From: Anolis sagrei
Taxonomy: Eukaryota; Chordata; Lepidosauria; Squamata; Anolidae
NCBI RefSeq assembly: GCF_037176765.1
Contig: NC_090023.1
Coordinates: 197,556,006 to 197,620,005, forward strand
Reading direction: 5' to 3'
DNA: 64,000 bases
In this document: one piece after another, positions 42,550 to 53,755 of the stretch
How positions within the stretch are numbered: position 1 is the stretch's first letter
Layout of the letters: every line of letters begins with the position of its first letter
The notes under the pieces: model-generated
Told to the model about the DNA's origin: nothing
Seen by the model: only the letters and a program-made list of their open reading frames with translations
The model's database searches: none
Translations under genes and position numbers: made by a program

Positions 42550-42887
42550 GAGTGGTTCCCAACCTTTTTTTTAATTAGGGACCACTCTCCAACATTAGTA
42601 CCAAAAGGGTTACGAATCAGTTTTGGGTCAACTTTAGATTCAGTTTGGTTATTTGGGCTGCTGATTCAGAAAATTGCATTGGATAGACCACATCAGCTCT
42701 AGTTTCTGATACAGAATACATGCCATCCAGTAGTCGCCATCTGCTCACCCACAGAAAACCATATTTAATAAGCCTTGGCACTATAAGAGGGTTTTGTGAG
42801 ATCAGTCCCTCTTGTTGCAACGATGTAGTAACTGTGAGGCTACAGACCATATTTTAGTTCTTGTGGACCACAGGTTGGGAACCACTG
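42550..42887. mobile_element. hAT element, second copy of the 24621 family
   Basis: Ends AGTGGTTCCCAACC and GGTTGGGAACCACTG. Flanking octamers ATGTAGAC and GTGTAGAC match at 7 of 8. Insertion lies inside MITE B. Confidence 0.8.
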
Positions 42888-43491
42888 GTGTAGACCCATT
42901 GCCTGCTGTACATAAGTGGCAGTTTTGCTGAACCTGATCAGTGGAGGGCTGTCATATGGCATCCATATGCGCCCTTTCTCTCCCACATAGTTATTGGAGC
43001 TAGATTAATAATTGCAGTCGGCCCACTGAAATAAATCACCCTCAAATTAGTTTTAAGTTCAGTGGATCTAGTTGTTGTCTAAGCATTTGCTACATCTGGA
43101 TCAGGCTCATTGTCTCCAGCAGTAGCCCTGCCAAGTGGGAGCTAGCTTCGGATTTGTATATATGCAAAGAGTTTATATTTCCATTGGAAGCAGCTTACAG
43201 TGAACTGGGACTTAATTCATTTTTCGAAGGGAGTAATGCAACTGATATTTATAGAGCGATGAGCAGAGTCATTCGTCTGTGTCAGCTGAGCTGAAACACC
43301 CAGAGAGCATGGTTTTGCAGATAGGCTTCCTTGTGAAGGCACTTCTAGTTTAGATTAGACAGATACATGTTGCGTAATTGTATTAATAGGACACAGCTCA
43401 TAAGTCATATATATATACACACACACACACATTTGTATACACACACAGTCATATATATGTATGTATGAGTATATATATGTGTGTGTATACA
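42888..43491. other. Presumed FAM53B intron, no feature
   Basis: Unique-looking except for short (TA)n/(AC)n runs at about 43407-43490. Confidence 0.4.
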
Positions 43492-43810
43492 CTAGCCGTC
43501 CCCTGCCACGTGTTGCTGTGGCCCAGTCTGCGTATATGTGTTTTGTGTGTGTCTCTGTGTGTGTATATATTTGTGTAAATGTGTATATGTGTGTTTGCGT
43601 ATATATAGGAAGTTTTGCACATGCATTGTAATGCAATTTTTGTTTTTTGACTTTTTAAGTTTCTGCTGCTGTGTTTTTCAGTGTTTTTATGAGTGATGGT
43701 CACTCGTTGGCCTAATAGGTGTATTGTGTCCAAATTTGGTGTCAATCCGCCCAGTGGTTTTTGAGTTATTTTAATCCTACAAACGAACATTACATTTTTA
43801 TTTATGTAGA
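43492..43810 (-). mobile_element. Short Helitron, first of a pair
   Basis: Minus-strand 5' end TCTACATAAATAAAAATGTA at 43810 and 3' end GGCAGGGGACGGCTAG at 43492, next base T. Confidence 0.8.
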
Positions 43811-43814
43811 TATA

Positions 43815-44287
43815 CTAGCCATCCCCTGCCACGCATTGCTGTGGCCCAGCCTATGTATATATTTTGTGTGTGTATATATTTGTGCATATATGTGTGTTTG
43901 CATAGATAGATAGATCTAGATAGATAGATGGGTGTATATGTGTGTGCATATGTGTATAAGTGTGTATATATTTGTGTATTTCTGTGTTTATATGTGTGTA
44001 TGTCTATATGTATATGTGTGTGTATATTTGTGTGTGCTTGTGTATATATATGTGTGTGTGTGACTGTATGTGTGCATGTGTATATGTATATGCGTGTATG
44101 TGTATATACATATAGTTTATTTTTGGGGGGTTTAAGTCCATTCTGCTGGGTTTTTTGTGTATTTTAGGGGTGATGGACACTCATTGGCCTGATAGGTGTA
44201 TTGTGTCCAAATCTTGTATCAATTCGTCCAGTGGTTTTTGAGTTATGTTAATCCCACAAATGAACATTACATTTTTATTTATATAGA
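43815..44287 (-). mobile_element. Short Helitron, second of a pair
   Basis: 5' end TCTATATAAATAAAAATGTA at 44287, 3' end GGCAGGGGATGGCTAG at 43815. Only TATA separates it from the preceding copy. Its centre is expanded by TGTGTATA-type repeats. Confidence 0.8.
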
Positions 44288-44617
44288 TATACTTTTGTGT
44301 GTGTGTGTGTGTGTAACAGCTCATCTTCTATGATAATTTTTATTTTCTGGGACTGTGATTTAGCAGTCATGTGTACATATGGTCTTTTCCCAATTTGTGC
44401 CATGTAGCATAGGCCTGCTATTTGATATTATCTGGGTTAATAGTTTGCAGACTGCTAGCTCTGTAAAATAAAGCAGAGGAAGCTGTGAAATTGGAACCCA
44501 ACTCTTCATCTGTTTCACAGTCCCTTTTGGGGGGTCAAAAGAAGGGGATCTTTGACGCAGATGATTTAGGGGTGTGCTCTCATCTCTAGTCTCAGTTACA
44601 AACAAATGCAAAATCTG
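44288..44617. other. Presumed FAM53B intron, no feature
   Basis: (GT)n near 44296-44316, then unique sequence. Confidence 0.4.
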
Positions 44618-44832
44618 GGTGCATCCATCTCTACATTGTAGAATGGATGCAGTTTGATACCACTTGAGCTCCCAAGGAAGGAGTAGGAGTTGTAGTTTTA
44701 CAAAGTCGTGAGCTATCCCTCCTGGAGACTATTGTGCCTCACCAAACTACAAATCCCAAGTCATAGCACTGAGTTACAGCAGTTAAAGCGATGCCAAACC
44801 GCATTCATTCTGCAGTGTAGATACATCCTTAG
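44618..44832. mobile_element. MITE 'B' copy
   Basis: GGATGCAGTTTGATACCACT, GGAGTTGTAGTTTTACAAAG, GTGCCTCACCAAACTACAAA and TCTGCAGTGTAGATACATCC are its hallmarks. Confidence 0.6.
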
Positions 44833-45199
44833 TCCTGTATTCGAGAAACCACTAGAAGATAGTTTGAGTCCAGAGAAGAATAGAAAGCCAACCAAGCAAG
44901 AAAGATAGTGGGAGAAATGACATACAGTCAGAGAATGGTACTAATAATTTCTTTGGGTGTATATTTTTTGTAGCATTAGGCAATAGCCCCAGTCTTTCTC
45001 AGTATTTGGCTGCACAGATTACACCATGTAACACAATTTTTGTTCTTGGGTATAGATGTCATTCCCTAATTGGGTCTATAATAAAAACATGGGAAAAGTT
45101 GATTAAACTGCAAAATCTTGGTTTTTGTGGGAATCCTGCAGCACATGTTGCTATAGTTTTTCAATGAATGGCTCATTGAGTCACAACCAATTCAACATA
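44833..45199. other. Presumed FAM53B intron, no feature
   Basis: Unique-looking; nothing recognised. Confidence 0.4.
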
Positions 45200-45267
45200 C
45201 AGTGTTCCCTCACCTATTGCGGGGGTTCAGTTCCAGGAACCCGCATGATAAGTGAAAAACCGCGATG
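45200..45267. mobile_element. Tigger-like element end
   Basis: Begins CAGTGTTCCCTCACCTATTG after TA, with GTGAAAAACCGCGATG. It is cut by a SINE 3 insertion; more of the element may follow at about 45733-45906. Confidence 0.55.
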
Positions 45268-45732
45268 TATTTATTTATTTACAGTATTTATATTCCGCCC
45301 TTCTCACCCTGCAGGGGACTCAGGGCGGATTACAATGTACATATACATGGCAAAGATTCAATGCCATAGACACAAAACATATATAGACAGACACTCAGAG
45401 GTTATTTAACATTCCAGCTTCTGGCCACCAGAGAAGCTGTCGTTTCACCATCTGTTTGTGACACTGATGAAGTACTTCCTCATTATTTGCATACTTCCTG
45501 GAGATTTTTATGGCCTCGTAAATCAGTTAAATTAGTCTCCCCATATAAGCAGTACCTACATTTCCTACTTGACAGATGCAACTGTCTTTTGGGCTTCAAA
45601 GGTCGACAACAAGCTACACAATTTTATTCGGAAGCTCACTCCGACCCAGGCTTGCTTCGAACTCATCACCTTTCGGTCAGTAGTGATCTTAATGCAACTG
45701 ACTCCCAGCCAACTGCACCACAGTCCCGGTGT
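45268..45732 (-). mobile_element. SINE 3 (CR1/L2-tailed), full-length-looking
   Basis: The reversed tail ATTTATTTACAGTATTTATA and GGGACTCAGGGCGGATTACA leads to GACAGATGCAACTGTCTTTT and a tRNA-like head (reverse of AACTGCACCACAGTCCCGGT). Confidence 0.6.
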
Positions 45733-45906
45733 AGGGATGCTATACTGTATATATACATTATAGCTCCGCCCACTCCTCTCTCCCCCTCTTCTCTCTCTCT
45801 CCTCTTTCCCCCTTCCTCCTTCCCTCCCCGCTCCCCTTGCTGGAGCCACCTTTCTCCCTCCCTCCCTGCTTCCCCACTGGCATGGGGCTCTCAAGACTGT
45901 TATATA

Positions 45907-46006
45907 CAGTGTTCCCTCGCTACTTGTATTTTAAATTAATTTTTTTGAAAAACCGCGAAACAGCGAGTCTATGGTTAGCGAACCACGAAGTGATAAGGGA
46001 ACACTG
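45907..46006. mobile_element. 100-bp Tigger-like MITE
   Basis: Ends CAGTGTTCCCTCGCTACTT and AAGTGATAAGGGAACACTG with an inner GAAAAACCGCGAAACAGCGA. Preceded by TA. May be the far end of the element that begins at 45200 or a separate short copy. Confidence 0.6.
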
Positions 46007-46086
46007 TGGTTTGGGGCAGCCACAAAAATGAAGTTTCTGGAGTATAACAACTACTTTCAAAGTAGGGACTGCACAATTAAACAACA

Positions 46087-46330
46087 CTTGGTGGCGGAGT
46101 GGGTTAAACACTTGTGCCAGCAGGACTGTTTTCTGACAGGTCAGTGATTCAAATCTGGGGAGAGAAGGTTGAGCTCCCTCTGTCCGCCCCAGCTGCCCAT
46201 GTGGGGACATGGGAGAAGCCTCCCACAAGAACGGTAAAACATCAAACACCTGGACAACGTTCTTGTAGACCGCCAGTTCTCTCACACCAGAAGCAACTTG
46301 CAGTTTCTCAAGTCTGACACGAAAAAAATA
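46087..46330 (+). mobile_element. SINE 2, full-length-looking
   Basis: Head TTGGTGGCGGAGTGGGTTAA, B-box-like GTGATTCAAATCTG, GAGAAGCCTCCCACAAGAAC, tail CAGTTTCTCAAGTCTGACAC and A-rich end. Confidence 0.7.
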
Positions 46331-47138
46331 CAACAAAAACAAAACAGGAAATGACACTTTCAAACCAGGAACAGACACTTTTTCAAATTTTTGTTACATA
46401 GTGTTATCACTAACCCACATTTCTAATAGGATTGGCTGAATTTTAACCTGCATTTTTACTGTGTGTATCTTTAATAATCTTGTTTTTTTTCCCTCTACTT
46501 TAACTATGTTGTGCCTTGCCTTGAGCCTCAAGGAGAGGCGGATAATAAAATTGTTGTTGTTATTGTTAAATAGACAACAGGTCTACAGTTGCCCCAGGGC
46601 CGAGATCCATTTTTTATACTGGCCAGTGTGCCCCAAAGTTGCTTCTTTCCCAAAGTTTTTAAAAAGCTAAAACATCTAAAATTAGCTACATTTATGTAAA
46701 ACAGATTAAGGAACACCTGCCATTAATTCAAAGTTAATGCTTCATTATATATTATTACATTAATTAAAATCCTAACTCAACAGACAAAATGCCCCACTCA
46801 TGTTTGATCTGTTATGATTATACATAAATGAATCTTAATTGTAGATAAATTACTGTTGTTGTATGACTTCAAGTAATTTCTGACTTGTGGCAACTCTTCA
46901 GATGAACCCATCAGAGGGTTTTCTTGTCACGGTTTGTTCAGAAGAGTTTGAGTAACCCTAGAGACCAGGGCACTGTCCACACAGCTGAATAAAACCCCAC
47001 ATTATCTCTTCACTCTGATCTCAGAGCAGCATTCTCTGCCACTAACCCCAGTGAATGTGGAGTCCTGATTGTACTGCATTAAAGACTGAATGCAAGTTTC
47101 GGGTTATCATGCACTGTTCCAAAGGAATATTGGGGAAA
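46331..47138. other. Presumed FAM53B intron, little recognised
   Basis: At 46499-46560 CTTTGAGCCTCAAGGAGAGG-like sequence and AATAAAATTGTTGTTG look like an old LINE tail. A short MITE A piece (CACAGCTGAATAAAACCCCA) lies at about 46980. Otherwise unique. Confidence 0.35.
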
Positions 47139-47445
47139 TCTATATAAATCAAAATATAATGTTCATTTGTGAGATTAACATAACTCAAAAACCACTGGAT
47201 GAATTGACACCACATTTGGACACAATACACCTATCAAGCCAACAAGTGACCATCACTCATAAAAACACTGAAAAACACAGCAGAAGAGACTTAAAAAGCC
47301 AAAAACCCCAACTTTACATCACATGCACAAAACCACATATATAGACAAACACACACATATAAACATATACACAAATATATACACACATATACACACAAAA
47401 CATACACAGTCTGGGCCACAGCAACACGTGGCAGGGGACGGCTAG
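47139..47445 (+). mobile_element. Short Helitron with textbook A|TC...CTAG|T borders
   Basis: Starts TCTATATAAATCAAAATATA after A and ends CGTGGCAGGGGACGGCTAG before T. The hairpin CCACAGCAACACGTGG precedes the end. It is the only plus-strand Helitron in the window. Confidence 0.85.
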
Positions 47446-47484
47446 TGCTTAATATATCCTAAGATTTTATTATTTGTGAATCTA

Positions 47485-47636
47485 GTCTCACTTGAAGCGG
47501 AAGCTCCTTCCTTGGAAGCATTTAAACAGAAGCTGGATGGCCATCTGTTAGGGGTACTTTGATTGTGCTTTTCCTGCATGGCAGGGGGTTGGACTAGATG
47601 GCCCATGTGGTCTCTTCCAACTCTATGATTCTGTGA
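47485..47636 (+). mobile_element. CR1 LINE 3' end
   Basis: Encodes the CR1 C-terminus (EAPSLEAFKQKLDGHLLGVL) and ends GGTTGGACTAGATGGCCCAT then TCTATGATTCTGTGA, the CR1 octamer tail. Confidence 0.8.
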
Positions 47637-48054
47637 AGGCACAATCACAAATATTTGCTGCCATAAGTGGGACAGCAGAGGACCTCTTCCAGAATTGGTC
47701 ATGATGTAAATTGTTCAAACGTATATTACTAGCAAACTGCTCAAGATCAGCCCTCCCAGAAAAGTAAAAATACAATAAGAACTAGTCATAACTAGAGTAG
47801 GACCATTACATCATTGGAATTTACAGAATTGTTGACCTATAATTTAGTGGGCCTGTCCCAAAATTGGGAGGCAGTTGAGTTTAGTCCACTTGGCATATTT
47901 TGTTTTTTATAATGAGGCTATCTTTTAGGAATTTTAATTTATAACTAAATTGTTAGATAGCCGGCAAGAAACCCATTGCCAGCAGCAGCTAGATGTTTTA
48001 CATCAATTGATTTAGAAGTGACAACATTATCTGGTCCTTTGGTTTACTTTGAAG
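47637..48054. other. Presumed FAM53B intron, no feature
   Basis: Unique-looking; nothing recognised. Confidence 0.4.
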
Positions 48055-48367
48055 CTCAGCAGGTTAAATAGCTGAACTGCGGAACTTGCTGACCAAAAGG
48101 TCAGTGGTTCGAATCTGCAGAGTGGGGTGAGCTCCTGGTGTTAGCCCCAGCTTCTGCCAACCTAGCAGTTTGAAAACATGCAAATATGAGTAGATCAATA
48201 CATACCACTCCGGCGGGAAGTTAACTGCGCTCCATGCAGTCATGCTGGCCACATGACATAGTGGTGTCTACGGACAATGCTGGCTCTTTGGCTTAGAAAT
48301 GGAGATGAGTACTAACCCCCAGAGTCAGACTCGACTAGACTTAATGTCAAGGGGAAACCTTTACCTT
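48055..48367 (+). mobile_element. Sauria-type SINE
   Basis: TGAACTGCGGAACTTGCTGA, CAGTGGTTCGAATCTGCAGA, CTGCCAACCTAGCAGTTTGA and tail ACTTAATGTCAAGGGGAAAC. The first bases of the head are diverged. Confidence 0.75.
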
Positions 48368-48937
48368 GGTTTACTTTATCTTACACCTGATTTCAGTTGG
48401 ATAATTCAAAATATAGGCCAGAATCCAAGAATCTCATGGAGATCCTTTTGCAATAATAATATCTGGAAAGTTGGAAAAGCCATTGTAGAAATTTGGGTGC
48501 ATCCAAACTTTGCTGGCAAAAGTAGAATCCGGCAAAAGTACAGCACTGGCATAATTATTTCTCCCCAGTAAATGCATCATGAAATAGTTAAAGTTTATGG
48601 CTCAGACAGCAGAAAATGTTCTGTTATTCTCGAGAAGCCCCTTGCTACTTTAGTTTGGAAAAGAGCCTATCCCTGTAGATATCTCTGTAGACAAGTTATT
48701 TTTAAAACGAGCCATAGTTTATTGTGTAATGTGTTGATAAAAGGAGTTCCAGCTTGAAGATTCAACCCAGATGTCAGCATTTTTTCCCTAACTGCTTAAA
48801 CAAAACTGGAATTATATCTCAGTAGGTTAAACGTGACTTTCAAGCTGTGAAATTATTGCAGGGTTGTCTTGAAATTATTCAGATAGTAAGAGCACTCAGT
48901 TCCGGTGGCAGCTTTAGATGCCGCTTTGCCTTTTTAG
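48368..48937. other. Presumed FAM53B intron, no feature
   Basis: An open frame at 48299-48571 overlaps the SINE tail and is not credible as a gene. Nothing else recognised. Confidence 0.4.
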
Positions 48938-49197
48938 GGGCCACAGTGGTGCAGCGGTTTAAACCGCTTTGCTGCAGATTTTGCTGACCAAAAGGTCAGC
49001 CGTTCAAATCCACGGGACAGGGTGAGGTCTTGCTGTTAGGCCCAGCTTCTGCCAAGCTAGCAGTTCGAAAACATGCAATTGTGAATAGATCAATAGGTAC
49101 CGCTTCTGCGAGAAGGTAACGGTGCTTCCTGCAATCATGCTGGCCACATGACCTAGGAAGTGTCTACGGACAACACCGGCTCTTCGGCTTAGAAATT
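48938..49197 (+). mobile_element. Sauria-type SINE lacking the 3' tail
   Basis: Head GGGGCCACAGTGGTGCAGCG to GGCTCTTCGGCTTAGAAATT; the BovB-like tail is missing. Confidence 0.7.
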
Positions 49198-49767
49198 GAT
49201 TAGCAGTAAAAATATATAAATTGATTCGCAGTAAAGCCAAGGAGGTGATCAGTTTAAATTTTTTAAATGGACTTAATTTCATATTTATATACTGGTTTCT
49301 TAAAACCTGGCGCAGAAGATTGTGTTTTTCTTGGAAGGTGATGTTTCATCACGAAATTTTCTAAGGATCGAAAATAGTTACTTTGGAGAAATTTAGAAAT
49401 GAATTTTTGAATGATACTGAAGGAGGGGTTCGTATTCTATTCTGTTCTTAGTACTATTTTGCTATATATGCTGTTTCTATTGATTCTCTTTCATCTTGTT
49501 ATTATCTCTTAAGCCACCTGGAACATATGTCTTGCAGAGTAACACAAGTAAAAACAACAAGGATCCCTTAATGACTAGCAACTTTATTGTGGCAGTAGTT
49601 CTTTGCAGGCTAAAGTCCGTTTCATGAACTCACAGTAAATTGAGCTTTAAGGTTGTATAGTCTGTTTCTCTTGCAGCCTGTAAATTTCTGGTTATGTGTG
49701 CTGCAACAGGCTACATCTTTAGAAATGGCAGAAATCATGCTTCCCTCCAGATATTTTGAACTACACC
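49198..49767. other. Presumed FAM53B intron, no feature
   Basis: TTAAGCCACCTGGAACATAT at about 49511 resembles a LINE 3' end; otherwise nothing recognised. Confidence 0.35.
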
Positions 49768-49768
49768 C

Positions 49769-49810
<42 letters not shown>

Positions 49811-50173
49811 TGGATCATTGATGTTGCATTCCCAGGTGACAGCAGGATTGAAGAGAAACAACTGGAAAAGCTGACATGATATGAGGATTTAAAGATCGAA
49901 CTGCAAAGACTCTGGCACAAGCCAGTAAAGGTGGTCCCAGTGGTGATCAGCATACTGGATGCAGTGCCTAAAGACCTTGGCCTGCACTTAAACACAATCA
50001 GTGTTGACCAAATTACCATATGCCAGCTGCAAAAGGCCACCTTACTGGGATCTGCATGCATTATGTGCAGATGCATCACACAGTCCTAGACACTTGGGTA
50101 GTGTCCAATGTGTGATCCAATACAACAGCCACCAAAGTGATCTTGTCTGCTGTGGACTCATCTTGTTGTGTTT

Positions 50174-50200
<27 letters not shown>
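49768..50200 (+). mobile_element. R4/Dong-like LINE tail between AAT repeats
   Basis: The LINE (49806-50172) starts within the endonuclease region (WIIDVAFPGDSRIEEKQLEK), keeps LHLNTISVDQITICQLQKAT in frame pieces, and is nearly parallel to 6300-6648. An (AAT)n run lies directly before it (49770-49806) and a (TAA)n run directly after (50177-50207). Confidence 0.6.
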
Positions 50201-50209
<9 letters not shown>

Positions 50210-50345
50210 TTATTTACAGTATTTATATTCCACCCTTCTTACCCCGCAGGGGACTCAGGGCAGATTACAATGTACATATACCTGGCAAACATTCAATGCC
50301 ATAGACAGACACAGAGGCAATTTAACATTCCAACTTTTTCATGAG
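50201..50345 (-). mobile_element. SINE 3 / CR1-L2 tail, reversed
   Basis: ATTTATTTACAGTATTTATA and GGGGACTCAGGGCAGATTAC match the tail at 45268. Confidence 0.55.
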
Positions 50346-50424
50346 GGTATTTTGGTATTGATGATAATATATTTTATATCCTCTCCATCTCCCCAAGGGG
50401 ACTTGAACTGCATTTTCTGTCGAT

Positions 50425-50578
50425 TTGTCGTAAAAAAAAGTTTTGGTGCTTAATTTGTAAAATCATAACATAATTTGACGTTTAATAGGCTTTTCCTTTA
50501 TCACTCCTTATGATCCAACATTTTCACTTATCCAACGTTCTGCCGGCCCGCTTATGTTGGATAAGCAAGACTCTACTG
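50425..50578. mobile_element. Tigger/pogo-like relic
   Basis: Ends TGTTGGATAAGCAAGACTCT then ACTG before TA, the reversed end of the element at 34723. The inner GGTGCTTAATTTGTAAAATC also matches; the other end is lost. Confidence 0.6.
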
Positions 50579-50579
50579 T

Positions 50580-51110
50580 ATTTGCTTTTGTTTAGAGAAG
50601 CCCTTTAAAAAATCATGGAATTTCTCAGCTTGTTTTACTACCTGTTGTGTTGCTTTGCTGAATTTTGGCTTGGATATTTTCAAGAACAAACCACTCATGG
50701 CGTTTTGCCATCCAAATGTCTTAGTCATAGCCCCAGGATCTGCTTTGCAAGGGACTGAGAAACCAGAGCTTAGCTTACTAAGTGTGTGGTTGATACAGGT
50801 CACCATAACAGTAGATTTTGTTCTTTACTGCTATTGGAGCACTTTTTGTTCCTCATGTATCGATACGTTTTGGACTAATTCTTGGAAGATGGTAAATATA
50901 TGTAGAGACTTCTGTACACAAGGAGTCTCATAGATGTCAATTTGGGGTGGTCCAGTTCTCAGGTTGGTCAGCATTGGTTGGCACATTCCAATGGCAGATC
51001 GTGCACCAGACCTGTTCAACTTTATCCAATAGAGTTGTGATCATTTCTTAACAACATATCTTGTGTTTTAATAAGGACTTACTTAATTTTCATTTTACTT
51101 CCCGTACTAG
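50580..51110. other. Presumed FAM53B intron, no feature
   Basis: Unique-looking; nothing recognised. Confidence 0.4.
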
Positions 51111-51190
51111 GTAGAAGAAGTCTATGGGAGAAGACATCTCTGCTATCTAAAGAAACAAGGAGCACCACAATAGGACTGTGCATTTCAAAG
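51111..51190 (+). other. Possible non-coding exon (speculative)
   Basis: A pyrimidine-rich acceptor (CATTTTACTTCCCGTACTAG) precedes and AAAG|GTACTA follows an 80-bp purine-rich stretch with GTAGAAGAAGTCTATGGGAG. No long frame. It could be a 5' UTR exon of the presumed FAM53B, or chance. Confidence 0.2.
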
Positions 51191-52224
51191 GTACTATAAG
51201 TTTTACAGAAGAGCAGAGGAAATATCAGAAAGAATTAATACCAAGAAAAGGAAAACTGTCAGATATGCATTATCTTACATGCCAATTCAGTCTTTCCTTC
51301 CCTAAAAGGACTTGAAGGAATATATATATGTGTGTGTGTGTGTGTGTCTGTGTGTTTATGTTGATGTTGATTGGATTTCTCTTTGAAAATACTTCAAGTT
51401 AAATCCTTCCTTCTTTGAAAATGTTAATGAGCTGTACTATAAATTTCAGTATTGCTTCTAATAAGTGTATATTTCACGAGTTAATGTTTATTACACAGTG
51501 GTTAATACTCAAACGTTGAAGCCATGTTTTATTAAGCTAGTATGGTCTTTTGGGTACAATATGTTCATTTTGACCTTGAGAAATGACTTTTAATTTAGAC
51601 CTTAGCCATCAGACTTGTCATATTGGCCTCCAGACTTGTCAGGTGGCCAATATGAAACTCTTCTCTTCTCTAATTGTTTTATCTGTAAAAAGTCAGCAAA
51701 GGCACAATTCACTGGATGAATTGTGAGGATATAAATGTTTCAGTTGGCAAACCTGGGCTATTTCTGTACAGGATTTTTTGAAATGCATGGTGAATACAAG
51801 ACATCAATACTTTTCCTCAACATGTGTCTTGGAAATCTTGCATGTACCGTGATGTGTAGTTTCTAAATGTATAACATGAACTATAAAATAACCAATTTCT
51901 GTCTGCAAACTTGGTCAGAAAAACTTATACTTGGAAGAAAATTTTGAATTTATATACCTTTAGCGAAATCAGGGTCCGGATAAGCAATTGGCATCTATTC
52001 ACAAATGGCAGGTCCTCAACATCTTGGCAAGGCTCCCTTGGCAACCTCATCTTGATTCCTGCTTGTGTATGCTAGTGCCAGTTGGCTGGATATAGTCTTG
52101 CATTTTATTTTCCAGAATGCTTATGATACAGCATTATTTTGAAGCATGACCAGAAACTAAATCAGTGGTGCTGTTAAATTGTATATTTATGTTTCTGGTA
52201 TGGGCACTATGGGGTGCCAATTTG
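51191..52224. other. Presumed FAM53B intron, no feature
   Basis: (TG)n near 51325-51355. The phrase CAGACTTGTCA appears twice near 51610-51640. Otherwise unique. Confidence 0.4.
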
Positions 52225-52295
52225 TTAGCCGTCCTGAGTCCCTCTGCAGAAGTTGAGATAGGACTGGATATAAAAGCCTGAAATAAATAAATAAT
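52225..52295 (+). mobile_element. CR1/L2-like LINE 3' tail
   Basis: AGCCGTCCTGAGTCCCTCTG then GATATAAAAGCCTGAAATAA and AATA repeats. Confidence 0.5.
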
Positions 52296-52348
52296 AACTA
52301 AATACTGCTGCACGGATTCAGGAATGGGTGTGCAAGATATTCCAGATA

Positions 52349-52600
52349 TTTATTTATTTACTGTATTTGTATACCGCCCAAAGGCGACTAATGGCGGTTT
52401 ATGGTTGGCAACAATTTGATGCCCCGGCAGACATAGAAATACAGTGAAAAAACATTTAGCATATAATATAAAAATCATATAAAACAATAAAAACATAAAT
52501 CATCAGCGTCTCCTTACTAAACTCATTTTCCAGTCGCATCGTCAAGTCGTTCCATAGTTCCATATTTGCCTGTTTGTGAAAGCTTACTCCAAGGAGTAAT
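52349..52600 (-). mobile_element. L2-like LINE 3' end
   Basis: ATTTATTTATTTACTGTATT, TGTATACCGCCCAAAGGCGA and GTCAAGTCGTTCCATAGTTC are the reversed 3' region of the L2-like family seen in longer form at 59108-60080. Confidence 0.6.
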
Positions 52601-53063
52601 CATGTGACCCACCATAAACAATTGAATTGCAGCTTCCACCATTCTTCAGCACTAGTTGTGCTGGGCAGGTTTGCTGTGACTTTCAGTCAAACACTTATCT
52701 CGAAGGCCACATGATTCCTAACCATTTCAAGGATTGAAATTCACCATAAATATGGGATTTGAGAGACGAGAACTTACAAATATATATTCTGTAGATGCCT
52801 AGATAGGGCTCTAGAAAGTTTTGCCAAAATCTGGTTGGGAATTTTCACTATATGAACATAAGTAGCTAAAGCTATATATCAACACAATAGGTGACAATTA
52901 TGTATGGCCAGATGATTTTTTACTAATTCTGGTTAGAGGTGGGCATGTATCAAGTACACAGGCAGAGCTACAGCCAGGCTGTTTTGGGTAGAGTACAGTT
53001 TCAAATCCTGGTGTGGTACACTTCCTTCCTATTGTCAAAAGTATTGCTGAAATTGTTTTAGAA
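52601..53063. other. Presumed FAM53B intron, no feature
   Basis: Unique-looking; nothing recognised. Confidence 0.4.
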
Positions 53064-53414
53064 CAGGGCTTTCCAACCTTTTTTTGGCCAGGGACCACTT
53101 GACCAGGAACCGCTCTCCAACAATAGTACCAAAAGGGTTATAAATCAGTTTTGGTCAACTTTAGATTCAGTTTGGTTATTTCGGGTTCTGATTCAGAAAA
53201 TTGCATTGGATAGACCAAATCAGCTCTAGTTTCCGATGCAGAATACATGCCATCCAGTAGTCGCCATCTGCTCACCCACAAAAAACCATATTTAATAAGC
53301 CTTGGCACTATAAGAAGGTTTTGCAAGATCAGTCCCTCTTGTTGCAACGATGTAGTAATGGTGAGGTTGCGGACTATATTTGAGTTCTTCCGGGCCACAG
53401 GTTGGGAACCACTG
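53064..53414. mobile_element. hAT element, third copy of the 24621 family
   Basis: Ends CAGGGCTTTCCAACC and GGTTGGGAACCACTG. Flanking octamers TTTTAGAA and TTTTAGAT match at 7 of 8. A 15-bp internal duplication (ACCAGGAACCG after AGGGACCACTTG) is seen near the left end. Confidence 0.8.
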
Positions 53415-53454
53415 TTTTAGATAGGTTTGGATCCAGAGTAGCTTTTGACTCTTC

Positions 53455-53755
53455 CTGACTGCAACTTATTTATTATAAGTTATAATATTTATAATTTACA
53501 ATATTATAATGTAATACAATATAATACTACTACTAATAATATGATATTATAATTATATATTTTATATTGCATGTAATATTACTACTAATATTACAATATA
53601 ATGGTATAGTACAATATAGTAATATATAATATTGATATTGTACTATTCTAATAATATAATATAGTGTATGTATATATATCTTGTAAGCTGCTCCGTGTCC
53701 CCTTTGGGGTGAGAAGGGCAGCATATAAATGCCGTAAATAAATAAATAAACTACT
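53455..53755 (+). mobile_element. AT-rich LINE-tail element
   Basis: Same order as 18175-18651: AT-rich region with CATGTAATATTACTACTAAT and GGTATAGTACAATATAGTAA, then GTAAGCTGCTCCGTGTCCCC and AAATAAATAAAT tail. Confidence 0.65.
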
